Shown: positions 45,136-54,243 of the stretch, piece after piece
How the letters are laid out: each line of letters opens with the position of its first letter
Numbering within the stretch: position 1 is the first letter of the stretch
Origin: Planctomycetota bacterium
GTDB lineage: Bacteria; Planctomycetota; Planctomycetia; Pirellulales; Pirellulaceae
Assembly: GCA_029259935.1 (NCBI GenBank)
Contig: JAJDEH010000038.1
Coordinates: forward strand, 1 to 64,000
Length of the DNA: 64,000 nt
Reading direction: 5' to 3'
Program-made: the position numbers and the translations under genes
Notes under the pieces: generated by a model
Seen by the model: the letters and a program-made list of their open reading frames with translations, nothing else
What the model was told of the DNA's origin: nothing
The model's database searches: none

Positions 45136-45366
45136 GGAAGAGGGTAGGGGGGGAGGGTCGCTAAAGTGTTCCACCGCAACGGACCACCCGCGAGGGGGCG
45201 AACGCCGCACCGAACTCTACCAAATAAGCAGAATTCGGCCTACACATTTCACGAACCCGGCCTGCTATCGGTGCGTACATCGGAACATGCCTGCATCAGA
45301 CCGTCTTCACTTCACGCGGCCAAGGATTTGGCGTAGGATAGGCGCTGGCATGAAATAGGCACCAAA

Positions 45367-45768
45367 ATGTTTCGCTCCTATCAAAAACCAGTCGCCCTCT
45401 TGATTATCGCCGCCTTGGTGGCGAGCAATCTACTGGCTGGTGCCGCGCACAACCACCATGCCGGTGCCGATTGTGGTCACGAGCATTTGGTTGACGCTTG
45501 TTCGGTTAGCCACGGGCATCGTTGCGGCCACGACCATGGTCATGGCGAAAAGCACTCCAAGCACGATTCCCATCACCGGCATTCACCGACGAATCACGAC
45601 GATTGCGTCGCCTGCCAGTTCTTATCGATTCCCTCCTTGGTCGACGTCTTCGTTCTGGAAGTACCGGCGGCCGGGCCCGTCGAAGAGTCTATTGCGGCGG
45701 TTGTCGTCGAGTGCGACGCGCCCCTTCTCATCTCGCATCACTCTCGTGCTCCTCCTGAACTTGCCTAA
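45367..45768 (+). CDS. His-rich secreted protein
   Basis: 133 residues with a signal peptide (hydrophobic [16 protein letters not shown]). The mature part begins with about 60 residues packed with His, Cys and Asp ([29 protein letters not shown]), then [12 protein letters not shown], which recalls DUF2946-type proteins, and an acidic tail. It should bind Cu, Ni, Co or Zn outside the cytoplasm, either as a buffer or in delivery. It is divergent from dmeF with a 231-base shared upstream region. The metal preference is unknown. Confidence 0.8.
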   Translation: MFRSYQKPVALLIIAALVASNLLAGAAHNHHAGADCGHEHLVDACSVSHGHRCGHDHGHGEKHSKHDSHHRHSPTNHDDCVACQFLSIPSLVDVFVLEVPAAGPVEESIAAVVVECDAPLLISHHSRAPPELA

Positions 45769-45917
45769 TTGCAAGTTCCGTCGTTCACGCCAGACCGACC
45801 CGTGCGCTTTGTTGCACGCCAATTGTTTGCGTTCGTTCGACGAATGATCAGTTCACGTTGGTTCGCCGAGCGCGGCGGGCCGGCAAGCCACTGCACTTAT
45901 CTGGAGCATTGATACTC

Positions 45918-46898
45918 ATGTACTCTACCCGTAAGGGGTTCACACTCATTGAACTCTTGGTGGTAATCGCCATCATCGGAATCCTGGTTGCCTTGATGCT
46001 GCCCGCCGTGCAATTCGCACGCGAAATGGCTCGGCGGACCGAATGTCAAAACAACTTGCGTCAGATCGGCCTGGCGCTGCACATGTATCACGACACTTTT
46101 AATCGCCTTCCCTCTGGCTGGGTGACGTTCGACGATGATGCGGGCCACGCACGAAGTCGGTTCCATTCGCACCCTCCCGTGGGCGGAGATCATCAGGAAA
46201 ACCCCGCCGGACCGCCAGGCTGGGGCTGGGCGGCCTCGATTCTGCCTTACCTGGAAAGCCGAAATGCCAACGATGTCATCGACTTCAGGAAGCCCATCAT
46301 GGATCCCGTACACGACGACATTCGCGTCGCCGTCGTGGGAACGTTCATTTGCCGGTCAAGTCCTGGCGACCCGATTTTCGTCATCGGCAAGGGAGAAGGC
46401 GATGGCCACATTGACGAGGGCGGGGATGAAGAACAAGAGGAGGATGTTGAGAATATTGACCTAGAACATCCGCTGTTCGCCATGGCGCGCTCAAACTATG
46501 TCGGCGTTTTTGGAACCACCGACATTCACGACGGCCCGAGTGATGGTAACGGGACGTTTTTCCACAACAGCGACTTGGCCCTGTCCGAAGTCTACGACGG
46601 CCTAAGCAACACGTTTTTTGTCGGCGAACGATCGGGCCGGCGCGGCGGTTCGGTCTGGGCGGGCGTGATTGAAGAAGTCGCCGAACCGATGGCGCGCGTC
46701 GTGGGCGTGGCCGACCATCAGCCGAATGAGGACGAACATCTGCACTTCGAAGACTTCAGCAGCGCCCACCAAAACGGAGTGAACTTCCTGTTTGGCGACG
46801 GCAGCGTCCGCCGAATTCACGACCGGATTGAAATCCACTTGTACCAATCGCTGGCCACCCGCGATGGCCGCGAAGGCGAAGAATGGCAGGAGAATTAG
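45918..46898 (+). CDS. DUF1559 prepilin-like protein
   Basis: 326 residues from ATG 45918. The N-terminus is a type II/IV prepilin signal ([27 protein letters not shown]), cut before Phe by a prepilin peptidase. The DUF1559 body has [17 protein letters not shown] and the C-terminal [16 protein letters not shown], the H-x9-DG hallmark. Planctomycetes carry many paralogues. Odd here are His and acid-rich inserts ([34 protein letters not shown]), unusual for the family and matching the metal-rich neighbourhood. A terminator follows. Confidence 0.92.
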   Translation: MYSTRKGFTLIELLVVIAIIGILVALMLPAVQFAREMARRTECQNNLRQIGLALHMYHDTFNRLPSGWVTFDDDAGHARSRFHSHPPVGGDHQENPAGPPGWGWAASILPYLESRNANDVIDFRKPIMDPVHDDIRVAVVGTFICRSSPGDPIFVIGKGEGDGHIDEGGDEEQEEDVENIDLEHPLFAMARSNYVGVFGTTDIHDGPSDGNGTFFHNSDLALSEVYDGLSNTFFVGERSGRRGGSVWAGVIEEVAEPMARVVGVADHQPNEDEHLHFEDFSSAHQNGVNFLFGDGSVRRIHDRIEIHLYQSLATRDGREGEEWQEN

Positions 46899-46922
46899 CC
46901 GCAATCTACATGATTTCAACAG

Positions 46923-46951
46923 CTCGGCTGGCTCACGCGGCCGGGTTTTTT
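46923..46951 (+). terminator. Intrinsic terminator after DUF1559 gene
   Basis: CTCGGCTG pairs with CGGCCGGG (two G-U pairs) around a seven-base loop and is followed by six T, 24 bases past the stop codon. Confidence 0.75.
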
Positions 46952-47099
46952 GATTGCTTGAGTTGCGCTGCCACCCGCCAGAAGAATTTCGCTTTCCCAC
47001 GTCTTGAAGCGGCACTCCGACAAGTTGATAATTTGTCACCTTAACTTGGTGCATTTCCGGCTCTCATCTTGAGCCCAACTTTCATGGAAGGTGTGCACA

Positions 47100-48554
47100 A
47101 TGGTGGACATTGACGAATCCTATATCGACTCGGCGGCCCCGAACGCTGGCGCGATAAAAAACGGCCGTGGCTTAGTGCTCAAGGGTAAGTTCGTCAAGCT
47201 CAACAAATCGGCGGACGAAACCGTTTTGTTCGGCGAGTGCAAAGGCAGCGGGGCGTCGAATTACCGATGTTCTTCCGACTTCATTCGCCCCGAGAATCCA
47301 ACCCATCGCTGCTCCTGCCCCAGCCGGCAATTTCCCTGCAAACACTGCCTGGGGCTGATGTATGCCTTTGTGCAAGGCAAGCCGTTTTCCACGGCCGAAG
47401 TCCCCGTGGATCTTGCTGAAAAACGGGGCAAGCTGCAACAGCGCGCGGAAAAGAAAAAAGTTGACCAAACGAAGCCCAAAAAGGTCAACAAGGCGGCGCT
47501 GGCGAAAAAGATCAAGGCCCAACTGGATGGCCTCGACCTGCTCGAGAAACTGACGCACGACCTGGTCCGCATGGGCATGGGCAACACGAACGCGAAATCG
47601 GCCAAGCAGATTGAAGATCAAGCCAAACAGCTCGGCAACGCGTATCTGCCCGGCGCGCAAGCCGCGCTGCACGCTTACACGAATTTGTTTATCGGCGAGG
47701 ATGGAAAGTTCGACGCTGACGTATCGGCCACGCAGCGCGAAGAAGTTTACAGCGAAGCACTCGACCAACTGACCCGATTGCATTCACTGCTTCGCCAGGG
47801 GCGGGCTTACCTCAACAAACGGTTGGACGACCCGGAGCTGAAACCGGAAACGGAATCCGCCATCGCCGCTTGGCTGGGCCACGCCTGGCAGTTGCGCGAG
47901 CTGCGCGACGCGGGCCAAGTAGAAGAAAACGTCGAACTGGTGCAACTGGCCTTTAACGCGTATGACGATTTGGCGCGTCGCGAATTCGTTGACACCGGTA
48001 TTTGGATGAACTTGTCGAGCGGGCGAATTCAGTTGACGCAGACGTTTCGCCCTTACAAAGCCGCCAAGTACATCAAGAGCGAGGACAGTTTCTTCAAGGT
48101 CGCTCAGGTAAAAGAATTGTGCGTCTATCCCGGAGATGTGAATCCGCGAATTCGCTGGGATGAAGTGACATCCCGGGCCATCGAGCCGAAGGATTTCAAA
48201 GCGGTCCAAAAGCACGCACACGGCGACTTTGCCGGCCTCGTCAAGCAAGTCAAAGGGCACCTCAAGGGACCGCTCGCCGACAAACGCCCGGTGTTCGCCC
48301 TGCGATATGCCCGCCTTGCCGAAGTGGGCGAGGAACTGGTCGCCGAAGATGCCAAGGGTGAACGTCTGGTGATGACCGACAAGGGGATGTCGGAAGAACC
48401 GCCTAGTTGCAATTTGCTACACCTCGTGCCGCCGGAATTATTCGCCAAGCAAACCGTTGTCGCGCGCTTTCATCACGATCTGGATAGCAGGCAACTGCGA
48501 ATCAAACCACTGGCGATTGTCACCAGTTCGGCGATTGTGCGACTGACTTTCTAA
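47100..48554 (+). CDS. SWIM zinc-finger protein
   Basis: 484 residues from ATG 47100, with GGAAGG eight bases upstream. The SWIM finger is Cys71-x-Cys73-x6-Cys80-x-His82 (CSCPSRQFPCKH). A Lys-rich linker (about 105-145) and a long helical region follow, ending in a beta-rich C-terminal domain. SWIM domains bind DNA or protein. It is the first gene of a five-gene same-strand run with HEAT, MoxR, DUF5682 and VWA genes. I recall this combination from actinobacterial and other genomes, where SWIM and MoxR/VWA genes keep together, but the role is not established. Confidence 0.85.
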   Translation: MVDIDESYIDSAAPNAGAIKNGRGLVLKGKFVKLNKSADETVLFGECKGSGASNYRCSSDFIRPENPTHRCSCPSRQFPCKHCLGLMYAFVQGKPFSTAEVPVDLAEKRGKLQQRAEKKKVDQTKPKKVNKAALAKKIKAQLDGLDLLEKLTHDLVRMGMGNTNAKSAKQIEDQAKQLGNAYLPGAQAALHAYTNLFIGEDGKFDADVSATQREEVYSEALDQLTRLHSLLRQGRAYLNKRLDDPELKPETESAIAAWLGHAWQLRELRDAGQVEENVELVQLAFNAYDDLARREFVDTGIWMNLSSGRIQLTQTFRPYKAAKYIKSEDSFFKVAQVKELCVYPGDVNPRIRWDEVTSRAIEPKDFKAVQKHAHGDFAGLVKQVKGHLKGPLADKRPVFALRYARLAEVGEELVAEDAKGERLVMTDKGMSEEPPSCNLLHLVPPELFAKQTVVARFHHDLDSRQLRIKPLAIVTSSAIVRLTF

Positions 48555-48616
48555 CCGGTCTCAAACGGAAATCGCAAAACACTTTTGCCACTTTTCATGG
48601 AAACACTGAAGGTCCG

Positions 48617-50455
48617 ATGAGCATTGCCGTTCTCAACGAAGTGTATGACGAAACGCGCCGCTTGGCGATCGCCGGCAGTGGCCTGGCCAGTGACGATTTT
48701 CGGCTGAAGAAGCTCGTCGCGCCGCTGGAAAAGGCCGGTGCCAAAGCGCCGGTGTTTGCCAAGGTTGCTGCGGCAATCCAGAAGGTCGTCGAAGGCCCCG
48801 CCAAAGAGTCAGCGGAATCGTTACTGGAGTTGAGCACCCTGGTAACCGCGATTCTCTACACGCAGGGTGAAACGGGTCTCAAGGGCAAAGCCAAGGCGAT
48901 CGAAACCAGTAACCTGGGCATCCCCACATCGGACGCCAGCGCGCGGGTGCTGAAGCCGTTGATCGAGGCGCTGACCACCACCGGCTCCGGCCGTCTGGAG
49001 ATCATTCGCGATGCGCACCAGCGGGGCGCGTTTAGGGACTTGCGGCTGGTCAAGCCGGCGGTCGCCGCGATTGACGACGTGTACCCTGAAATCGGTGACT
49101 TTGTCGCGGACAATGTCTTGCCGATTTTCGGCAAAGCAATCTACCCCGAATTGCGTCAATCTTTCGACCCAAAAGGGAAGGGGGGGCACGTCCGGCGGCT
49201 GCGGCTGATGTACCAGTTGGATCCCAAGCTAACCGAGGAACTCGTGGAACAAGCTCTCGAGTCCGGTTCGAAAGAAGTCACGATCGCCGCCTTGGCGTGC
49301 CTCAAGAATTCAAAGGAACACTTGTCATATTTGCTCGAGCAAACCAAGTCCAAGCTCAAGGACGTACGTCGCGCGGCGCTGCAATCGATCGCGCCGATGA
49401 AGGATAAGGAGGTCGTGGCGGCACTGGTCAACGCCCTGTCCGGGACCGACCTGGAGATTGCAACTCATTCGGCAAGCCAGAACCCCAACCCGCAACTGCT
49501 CACGTTCTTGCTGGAAGATGCCCAGCGCCAGCTCGATGAATTGTTCACGATCAAGGCGAAAGCCAAACTAAAGAAACCGCTCCAGCGATTCCATGTTTTC
49601 CTGGATTGCTTTTCCTCGCGGAACGACAAGAAGACGGAAGCGTTCTTGCTGAACTGCTTCGACCGGCGTGATGACCTGGCCAAGCTGAAGGGCGACACGG
49701 ACGGAAAGGAAATCAACCGGCGGGTCGCATCTCTGTTGGTGAGCGTCAATTCAAAAGTGGGCCAGCGGAAACTCGTGGAAGCTCATGCGACCCTGGACGA
49801 ATCTTTATTCCGCTACTCGGTATTCGCGGCGTTGAGAACCTGCAAGCCGAAGCAGGTCTACGACACGTTTTCGCCTTACTATACGGCTAAGCTAAACAAG
49901 GGACGCAATCCCGCCAAGAGTAAACGCGATGACGTCGCCCAAGCGCTGATGGATTGCTCGAAGGACTACGAGAGCTACGGATATTATGGGCATTACCATG
50001 GGGATTCGGATTATCTGCTGCAGAGCGAAGTCATGAAGGAAGTGAAGCTCGATCCAGGATGGCTCGATGCGGCGGTCGAAACGGTGGATCTTGATACCGT
50101 GATGGCGCTGGCCAGGCCGAAACACAAGCCGACGCTCGAATTGCTCGCAAAGACCATGGACGACGGCTTGAAGAAGAAGGGGGGCGACATCGGATACGAA
50201 CTGGCCCGTGTACTGGAAACCATGATTCAGATTCAGCACCCCGGTGCGGTCGATTACTTTGTCACCACCCTAAAAACGTCGGGCACCAACAAACGCAGAT
50301 ATTCCTACTACTCCGCGTATTGGATCTGCCGTTTGATTCCCGATCTGCCACAGCAGGCTTTTTCGAGGATCACGGAACTGCTACCAAATTTGAACGACAA
50401 AGCGGTCGACGCGGTGGCACCCTATTTGAACGAATTGAAACAGCGACAGAAGTAG
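48617..50455 (+). CDS. HEAT-like helical repeat protein of the MoxR module
   Basis: 612 residues, all alpha-helical in character. Repeat units are visible around residues 205-300 (VEQALESGSKEVTIAALACLKNS; VRRAALQSIAPMKDKEVVAALVNAL). A YGYYGHYHGDSD stretch near 455 is Tyr/His-rich and unusual. There are no enzymatic motifs. It lies 62 bases after the SWIM gene and 57 before MoxR. In similar clusters elsewhere the slot is taken by a DUF5691-type protein; I cannot confirm that match. It is probably a scaffold for the ATPase. Confidence 0.75.
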   Translation: MSIAVLNEVYDETRRLAIAGSGLASDDFRLKKLVAPLEKAGAKAPVFAKVAAAIQKVVEGPAKESAESLLELSTLVTAILYTQGETGLKGKAKAIETSNLGIPTSDASARVLKPLIEALTTTGSGRLEIIRDAHQRGAFRDLRLVKPAVAAIDDVYPEIGDFVADNVLPIFGKAIYPELRQSFDPKGKGGHVRRLRLMYQLDPKLTEELVEQALESGSKEVTIAALACLKNSKEHLSYLLEQTKSKLKDVRRAALQSIAPMKDKEVVAALVNALSGTDLEIATHSASQNPNPQLLTFLLEDAQRQLDELFTIKAKAKLKKPLQRFHVFLDCFSSRNDKKTEAFLLNCFDRRDDLAKLKGDTDGKEINRRVASLLVSVNSKVGQRKLVEAHATLDESLFRYSVFAALRTCKPKQVYDTFSPYYTAKLNKGRNPAKSKRDDVAQALMDCSKDYESYGYYGHYHGDSDYLLQSEVMKEVKLDPGWLDAAVETVDLDTVMALARPKHKPTLELLAKTMDDGLKKKGGDIGYELARVLETMIQIQHPGAVDYFVTTLKTSGTNKRRYSYYSAYWICRLIPDLPQQAFSRITELLPNLNDKAVDAVAPYLNELKQRQK

Positions 50456-50512
50456 GGAACGCGGGAAGTCACCAAACCAACTCTCAACTACATCACCACC
50501 CTTGGTGCGAAT

Positions 50513-51640
50513 ATGGCAAAGAAAAAATCCTCGAAGAAGTCCAATGGTTCGTCCGCCAACGGCGACATGCTTCGGCAACCGGCCGAAGTGCTTTACGCGG
50601 AGGAAATCGACGCCTTGATTAAGGCCGAGAAGCACGACGTTCCGACCGGCTGGAACATGTCGCCCCGTTCGGCGCTGACCTACATTTGCGGCGGTAAGTG
50701 CGGCAAGCTGGAGATCACGCCCAAGTACATCGGCCACGAGCGGCTGGTGGAAATCGCGATCTCCACGATCATCACCGACCGCGCGTTGTTGTTGATCGGA
50801 GAACCGGGAACCGCCAAGTCCTGGTTGTCGGAGCATCTTACGGCGGCGATCAACGGCGATTCGACCAAAGTCGTGCAAGGAACCGCGGGCACGACCGAAG
50901 AGCAAATTCGCTATACGTGGAACTATGCCATGCTGATCGCTCACGGTCCCAGCCATGAGGCGCTCATTAAGAGTCCGGTTTTTCGCGCTTTGGAGCAAGG
51001 CAGCATTGCCCGCTTCGAAGAGATCACGCGTTGTGCGTCGGAGGTTCAAGATGCCATGATCTCGCTGTTGTCGGAAAAGCGAATCTCCGTTCCCGAACTC
51101 AGCACGGAAGTCGCCGCGAACAAGGGTTTTTCGATCATCGCCACCGCCAACACGCGCGATCGCGGCGTGAATGACATGTCGGCGGCATTGAAGCGGCGAT
51201 TCAACATTGTGGTTCTGCCGTCACCGAAGGAATTGGACACCGAAATCGACATCGTCCGCAAACGCGTCAGCGAACTGGCCAGCACTTTGGACCTCAACGC
51301 CGGCGTGCCGACCGACGACGCGATCGAAAAAGTCGTCACCATCTTTCGTGAACTGCGCGGCGGCCAAACGTTGGACGGCAAGAACAAACTCAAGTCGCCG
51401 TCGGGCGTACTCTCGACGGCCGAGGCGATTTCGCTGCTGGCCAACAGCATGGCGCTGGCCGGCAACTTTGGCTCGGGCGAAGTATCGGCCGACGACGTCG
51501 CCGCGGGCTTGCAAGGCGCGGTGGTCAAAGATGAAGAAAAGGACCAAATCGTTTGGCAAGAGTATCTCAAGAACGTGATGAAAAAGCGGGGCTCGGATTG
51601 GCGGCCGCTGTACAACGCCTGCTTGGAACATCACGGGTAG
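50513..51640 (+). CDS. MoxR-type AAA+ ATPase
   Basis: 375 residues. A Lys/Ser-rich N-terminus precedes the AAA core: Walker A GEPGTAKS (96-103), Walker B-like IARFEEITR (165-173), sensor 1 ATANTRDRGVND and the arginine-finger region ALKRRFN. The C-terminal helical lid follows (SGVLSTAEAISLLANSMA). MoxR ATPases act as chaperones together with a VWA-domain partner to insert metals or remodel complexes. The VWA partner is two genes downstream. DUF5682 starts nine bases after the stop. Confidence 0.93.
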   Translation: MAKKKSSKKSNGSSANGDMLRQPAEVLYAEEIDALIKAEKHDVPTGWNMSPRSALTYICGGKCGKLEITPKYIGHERLVEIAISTIITDRALLLIGEPGTAKSWLSEHLTAAINGDSTKVVQGTAGTTEEQIRYTWNYAMLIAHGPSHEALIKSPVFRALEQGSIARFEEITRCASEVQDAMISLLSEKRISVPELSTEVAANKGFSIIATANTRDRGVNDMSAALKRRFNIVVLPSPKELDTEIDIVRKRVSELASTLDLNAGVPTDDAIEKVVTIFRELRGGQTLDGKNKLKSPSGVLSTAEAISLLANSMALAGNFGSGEVSADDVAAGLQGAVVKDEEKDQIVWQEYLKNVMKKRGSDWRPLYNACLEHHG

Positions 51641-51649
51641 TGCCAGCGA

Positions 51650-53980
51650 ATGTCGACCACGACGGCTAACAACGTACATGTCTTTGGTGTCCGCCACCTG
51701 TCTCCCTCGGGTGCGTGGCATTTGAGGCAATTTCTCGACAAGGTTCGACCCAAGGTGGTCCTAATCGAAGGACTGGCCGACGCCGACGCGGTCATCCCCG
51801 ACATTACTCGGCGGGGAACCAAGCCGCCGATTGCCATCTTGGCTTACACCGACTCGCTGCCCGTGCGCACGCTGGTCTATCCGGTGGCTCGATACAGCCC
51901 GGAATATCAGGCCTTGGTTTGGGCAGCCGAAAACAAGGCGACCGCCGAATTCATCGATTTGCCGTCGGACATTTTTCTGGCTCTGCAAGATGAACTCCAG
52001 CCAAACACTCCCGTCGAGGCGGAGCCCGAAGATGAACGTCCGGAAGAGCAACAGGAGGAGGAAGTCGAACAAGACGATCGCGGTTCGCTGTACGAACGCT
52101 TCGCCCAAAAAGCCGATGAACCCGACTACGAGACCTTTTGGGAACGGCATTTCGAACACAACTTGAGCGACGAGAGCTATCGGCTGGCGGCAATCGAATT
52201 GGGCACCGGCCTGCGAGATCTCGAACGCGACACTCCACGTTCAACCGCCGAGAATCTGGTCCGCGAGGCGTTCATGAGGCGGCGAATTCAGGAGACTATC
52301 GCGGCGGGCACCGATCCGCAAAAGATTGTGGCCGTGGTGGGTGCCTACCACGCGCCCGTGCTATCGAGCGACCATCCGGCCATGACCGACGAAGAACTCG
52401 CTTCACTCGCCCGCCGCGAGAGCAAGCTGACGCTGATGCCCTATTCGTATTTCAAGTTGTCGTCGCAATCGGGTTATGGGGCCGGCAATCAAGCCCCGGC
52501 CTATTTCGAGTTGCTGTGGGAAGCGATTGAAAAAGGCGATTTGCATGAACTGCCAACGCGCTATTTATCGCTCGTTGCCCGCAACATGCGAGAAGAGGGA
52601 ACCCATCGCTCGACAGCCGAAGTCATCGAAGGCGTGCGGCTGGCCAAGACGTTGTCCGCGCTCAAGGGCGGGCTCGCGCCGACACTTCGTGACCTGCAAG
52701 ATGCCGCCACCACGCTGATCGGCCACGGCGAACGATCGGCGGTAAAGGAGTCGCTGGCCCGAGTTGAAGTGGGCACCGCCATCGGCCAACTGCCCAAAGG
52801 CGTTAGCAAGACGTCGATCCAAGACGACTTTGAACGAGAACTGTCTCAGCTAAAACTGGAAAAGTATCGCTCGACGGTCAAACAGGAATTGGGTCTCGAC
52901 TTGCGAGAGAATCGTCGGGTCAAGAGCGAAGAAGCGGCGTATCTCGACCTGCATCGCTCGTCCTTCTTGCATCGCTTGCGAGTGCTGGGCGTCGAATTCG
53001 CCAAACTGCAAAAGACCAGCCAGCAAGCGGCAACGTGGGCCGAACGATGGCACGTGCAGTGGACTCCCGAGAGCGAGATTCAATTGGTCGAGGCGGTGTT
53101 ATTGGGCGAAACGGTTGAATTGGCGGCGGGCTACAAATTTAGATTGCGGTTGGAACAGTGCACGTCCGTGGCCACGGCGGCGGAGTCCGTCAGCGATGCT
53201 TGTCAATGCGGAATGATGGCCGCCATGGAGCAGTCGCGGCGGCGGTTGCAGGAACTGGCCGCGGAAACCACTGAGTTCGCCGCCGTGGCCCACGCGGCGA
53301 ATCAATTGGGAATGGTTGCCCGCTATGGCGACGTTCGCCGCTTCGATCCCACTCCGCTGTTGCCGCTGATACAAGATTTGTTTGTCCAAGGTTCCTTGGC
53401 ACTGGTGGCGGCCGCCAATTGTGATAACGACGCTGCCAAGCAGTTACGCGCCGGGATGGACGAGCTCAACAAGGTCAACCTGGAATATCACGAAGTGGTC
53501 GATGAAGAATTGTGGGTCGAAAAGCTGAGGTTCCTATCCGACGCCGATGATCGCAATCCGCTGTTATCCGGTTACGCGTGTGCGATTCTGCTGGAGCGGA
53601 ATCTGGTTTCCAACGAAGACGTGGCCCGCGAAGTTTCACGCCGTTTGTCGCCGGGAATCTCGGCCGATCTGGGCGCGGGGTGGTTTGAAGGACTGTCGGC
53701 CCGCAATCGTTATGCGTTGTTGGCGCGGCAGAAACTGTGGGAGCAACTTGCCCAGTATATCGAGTCGCTGGACGACGAACAGTTTCGCCGCGCGATTGTC
53801 TTCCTGCGGCGGGCGTTTGGAGGGTTCAGCCCGCAAGAGAAGCGGCACATTGCTGAAAACCTTGGCGAACACTGGGGGGCAGGCAGCGATACGGCCAGCG
53901 AAGTGCTCAACCAACCGCTCACGGAAGAAGAAGAGCAAACGCTTGATGAGATCAATGAGTTTGATTTTGATGACCTTTAG
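51650..53980 (+). CDS. DUF5682-family protein
   Basis: 776 residues. The N-terminal block VHVFGVRHLSPSGAWHLRQFL, VVLIEGLADAD and ATAEFIDLPSD matches DUF5682, which resembles the TraB/ChaN-like fold with conserved His and Glu. A Glu-rich insert is at about 121-145. VVGAYHAPVL near 225-235 holds another conserved His. The C-terminal 400 residues are helical. Its catalytic role, if any, is unknown; TraB/TIKI relatives are metal-dependent proteases. The position between MoxR and VWA is typical for the module. Confidence 0.85.
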   Translation: MSTTTANNVHVFGVRHLSPSGAWHLRQFLDKVRPKVVLIEGLADADAVIPDITRRGTKPPIAILAYTDSLPVRTLVYPVARYSPEYQALVWAAENKATAEFIDLPSDIFLALQDELQPNTPVEAEPEDERPEEQQEEEVEQDDRGSLYERFAQKADEPDYETFWERHFEHNLSDESYRLAAIELGTGLRDLERDTPRSTAENLVREAFMRRRIQETIAAGTDPQKIVAVVGAYHAPVLSSDHPAMTDEELASLARRESKLTLMPYSYFKLSSQSGYGAGNQAPAYFELLWEAIEKGDLHELPTRYLSLVARNMREEGTHRSTAEVIEGVRLAKTLSALKGGLAPTLRDLQDAATTLIGHGERSAVKESLARVEVGTAIGQLPKGVSKTSIQDDFERELSQLKLEKYRSTVKQELGLDLRENRRVKSEEAAYLDLHRSSFLHRLRVLGVEFAKLQKTSQQAATWAERWHVQWTPESEIQLVEAVLLGETVELAAGYKFRLRLEQCTSVATAAESVSDACQCGMMAAMEQSRRRLQELAAETTEFAAVAHAANQLGMVARYGDVRRFDPTPLLPLIQDLFVQGSLALVAAANCDNDAAKQLRAGMDELNKVNLEYHEVVDEELWVEKLRFLSDADDRNPLLSGYACAILLERNLVSNEDVAREVSRRLSPGISADLGAGWFEGLSARNRYALLARQKLWEQLAQYIESLDDEQFRRAIVFLRRAFGGFSPQEKRHIAENLGEHWGAGSDTASEVLNQPLTEEEEQTLDEINEFDFDDL

Positions 53981-54067
53981 AACGCAACACGAACCCCGTG
54001 AATGCAAACCGAAGTGAGAGTATTGAAGTTGCGCAGTTCTTAGCTACGAAGTAGCGGCAGCATGTAG

Positions 54068-54164
54068 CCTGGGGCGTAAGCCCCAGGAACAACGGAAGAA
54101 ATGAATCCTAGCCCCGAAAGGGGCGACAGCAATTACGCATTACGCGCTGTCGTCCCTACGGGAC
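54068..54164. repeat. Array of four small palindromes
   Basis: Four hairpins in a row: CCTGGGGC-GTAA-GCCCCAGG (54068-54087), GCCCC-GAAA-GGGGC (54111-54124), CGACAGC...GCTGTCG (54124-54152, 15-base loop) and GTCCC-TAC-GGGAC (54152-54164). They fill the only large gap inside the MoxR module. The style is that of REP/BIME elements. They might also attenuate or process the transcript before the VWA gene. Confidence 0.65.
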
Positions 54165-54243
54165 TAGTGGAACGCGCAGTCTCGGCACCTAGCACTCGCA
54201 TCGGTTTACCAAGAACCCGGGGTTCGTCCGCCAAGGTGGACCA

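Noticed and set aside
54068..54164. CRISPR array
   Set aside because: The four palindromes differ from each other and there are no equal-length spacers.
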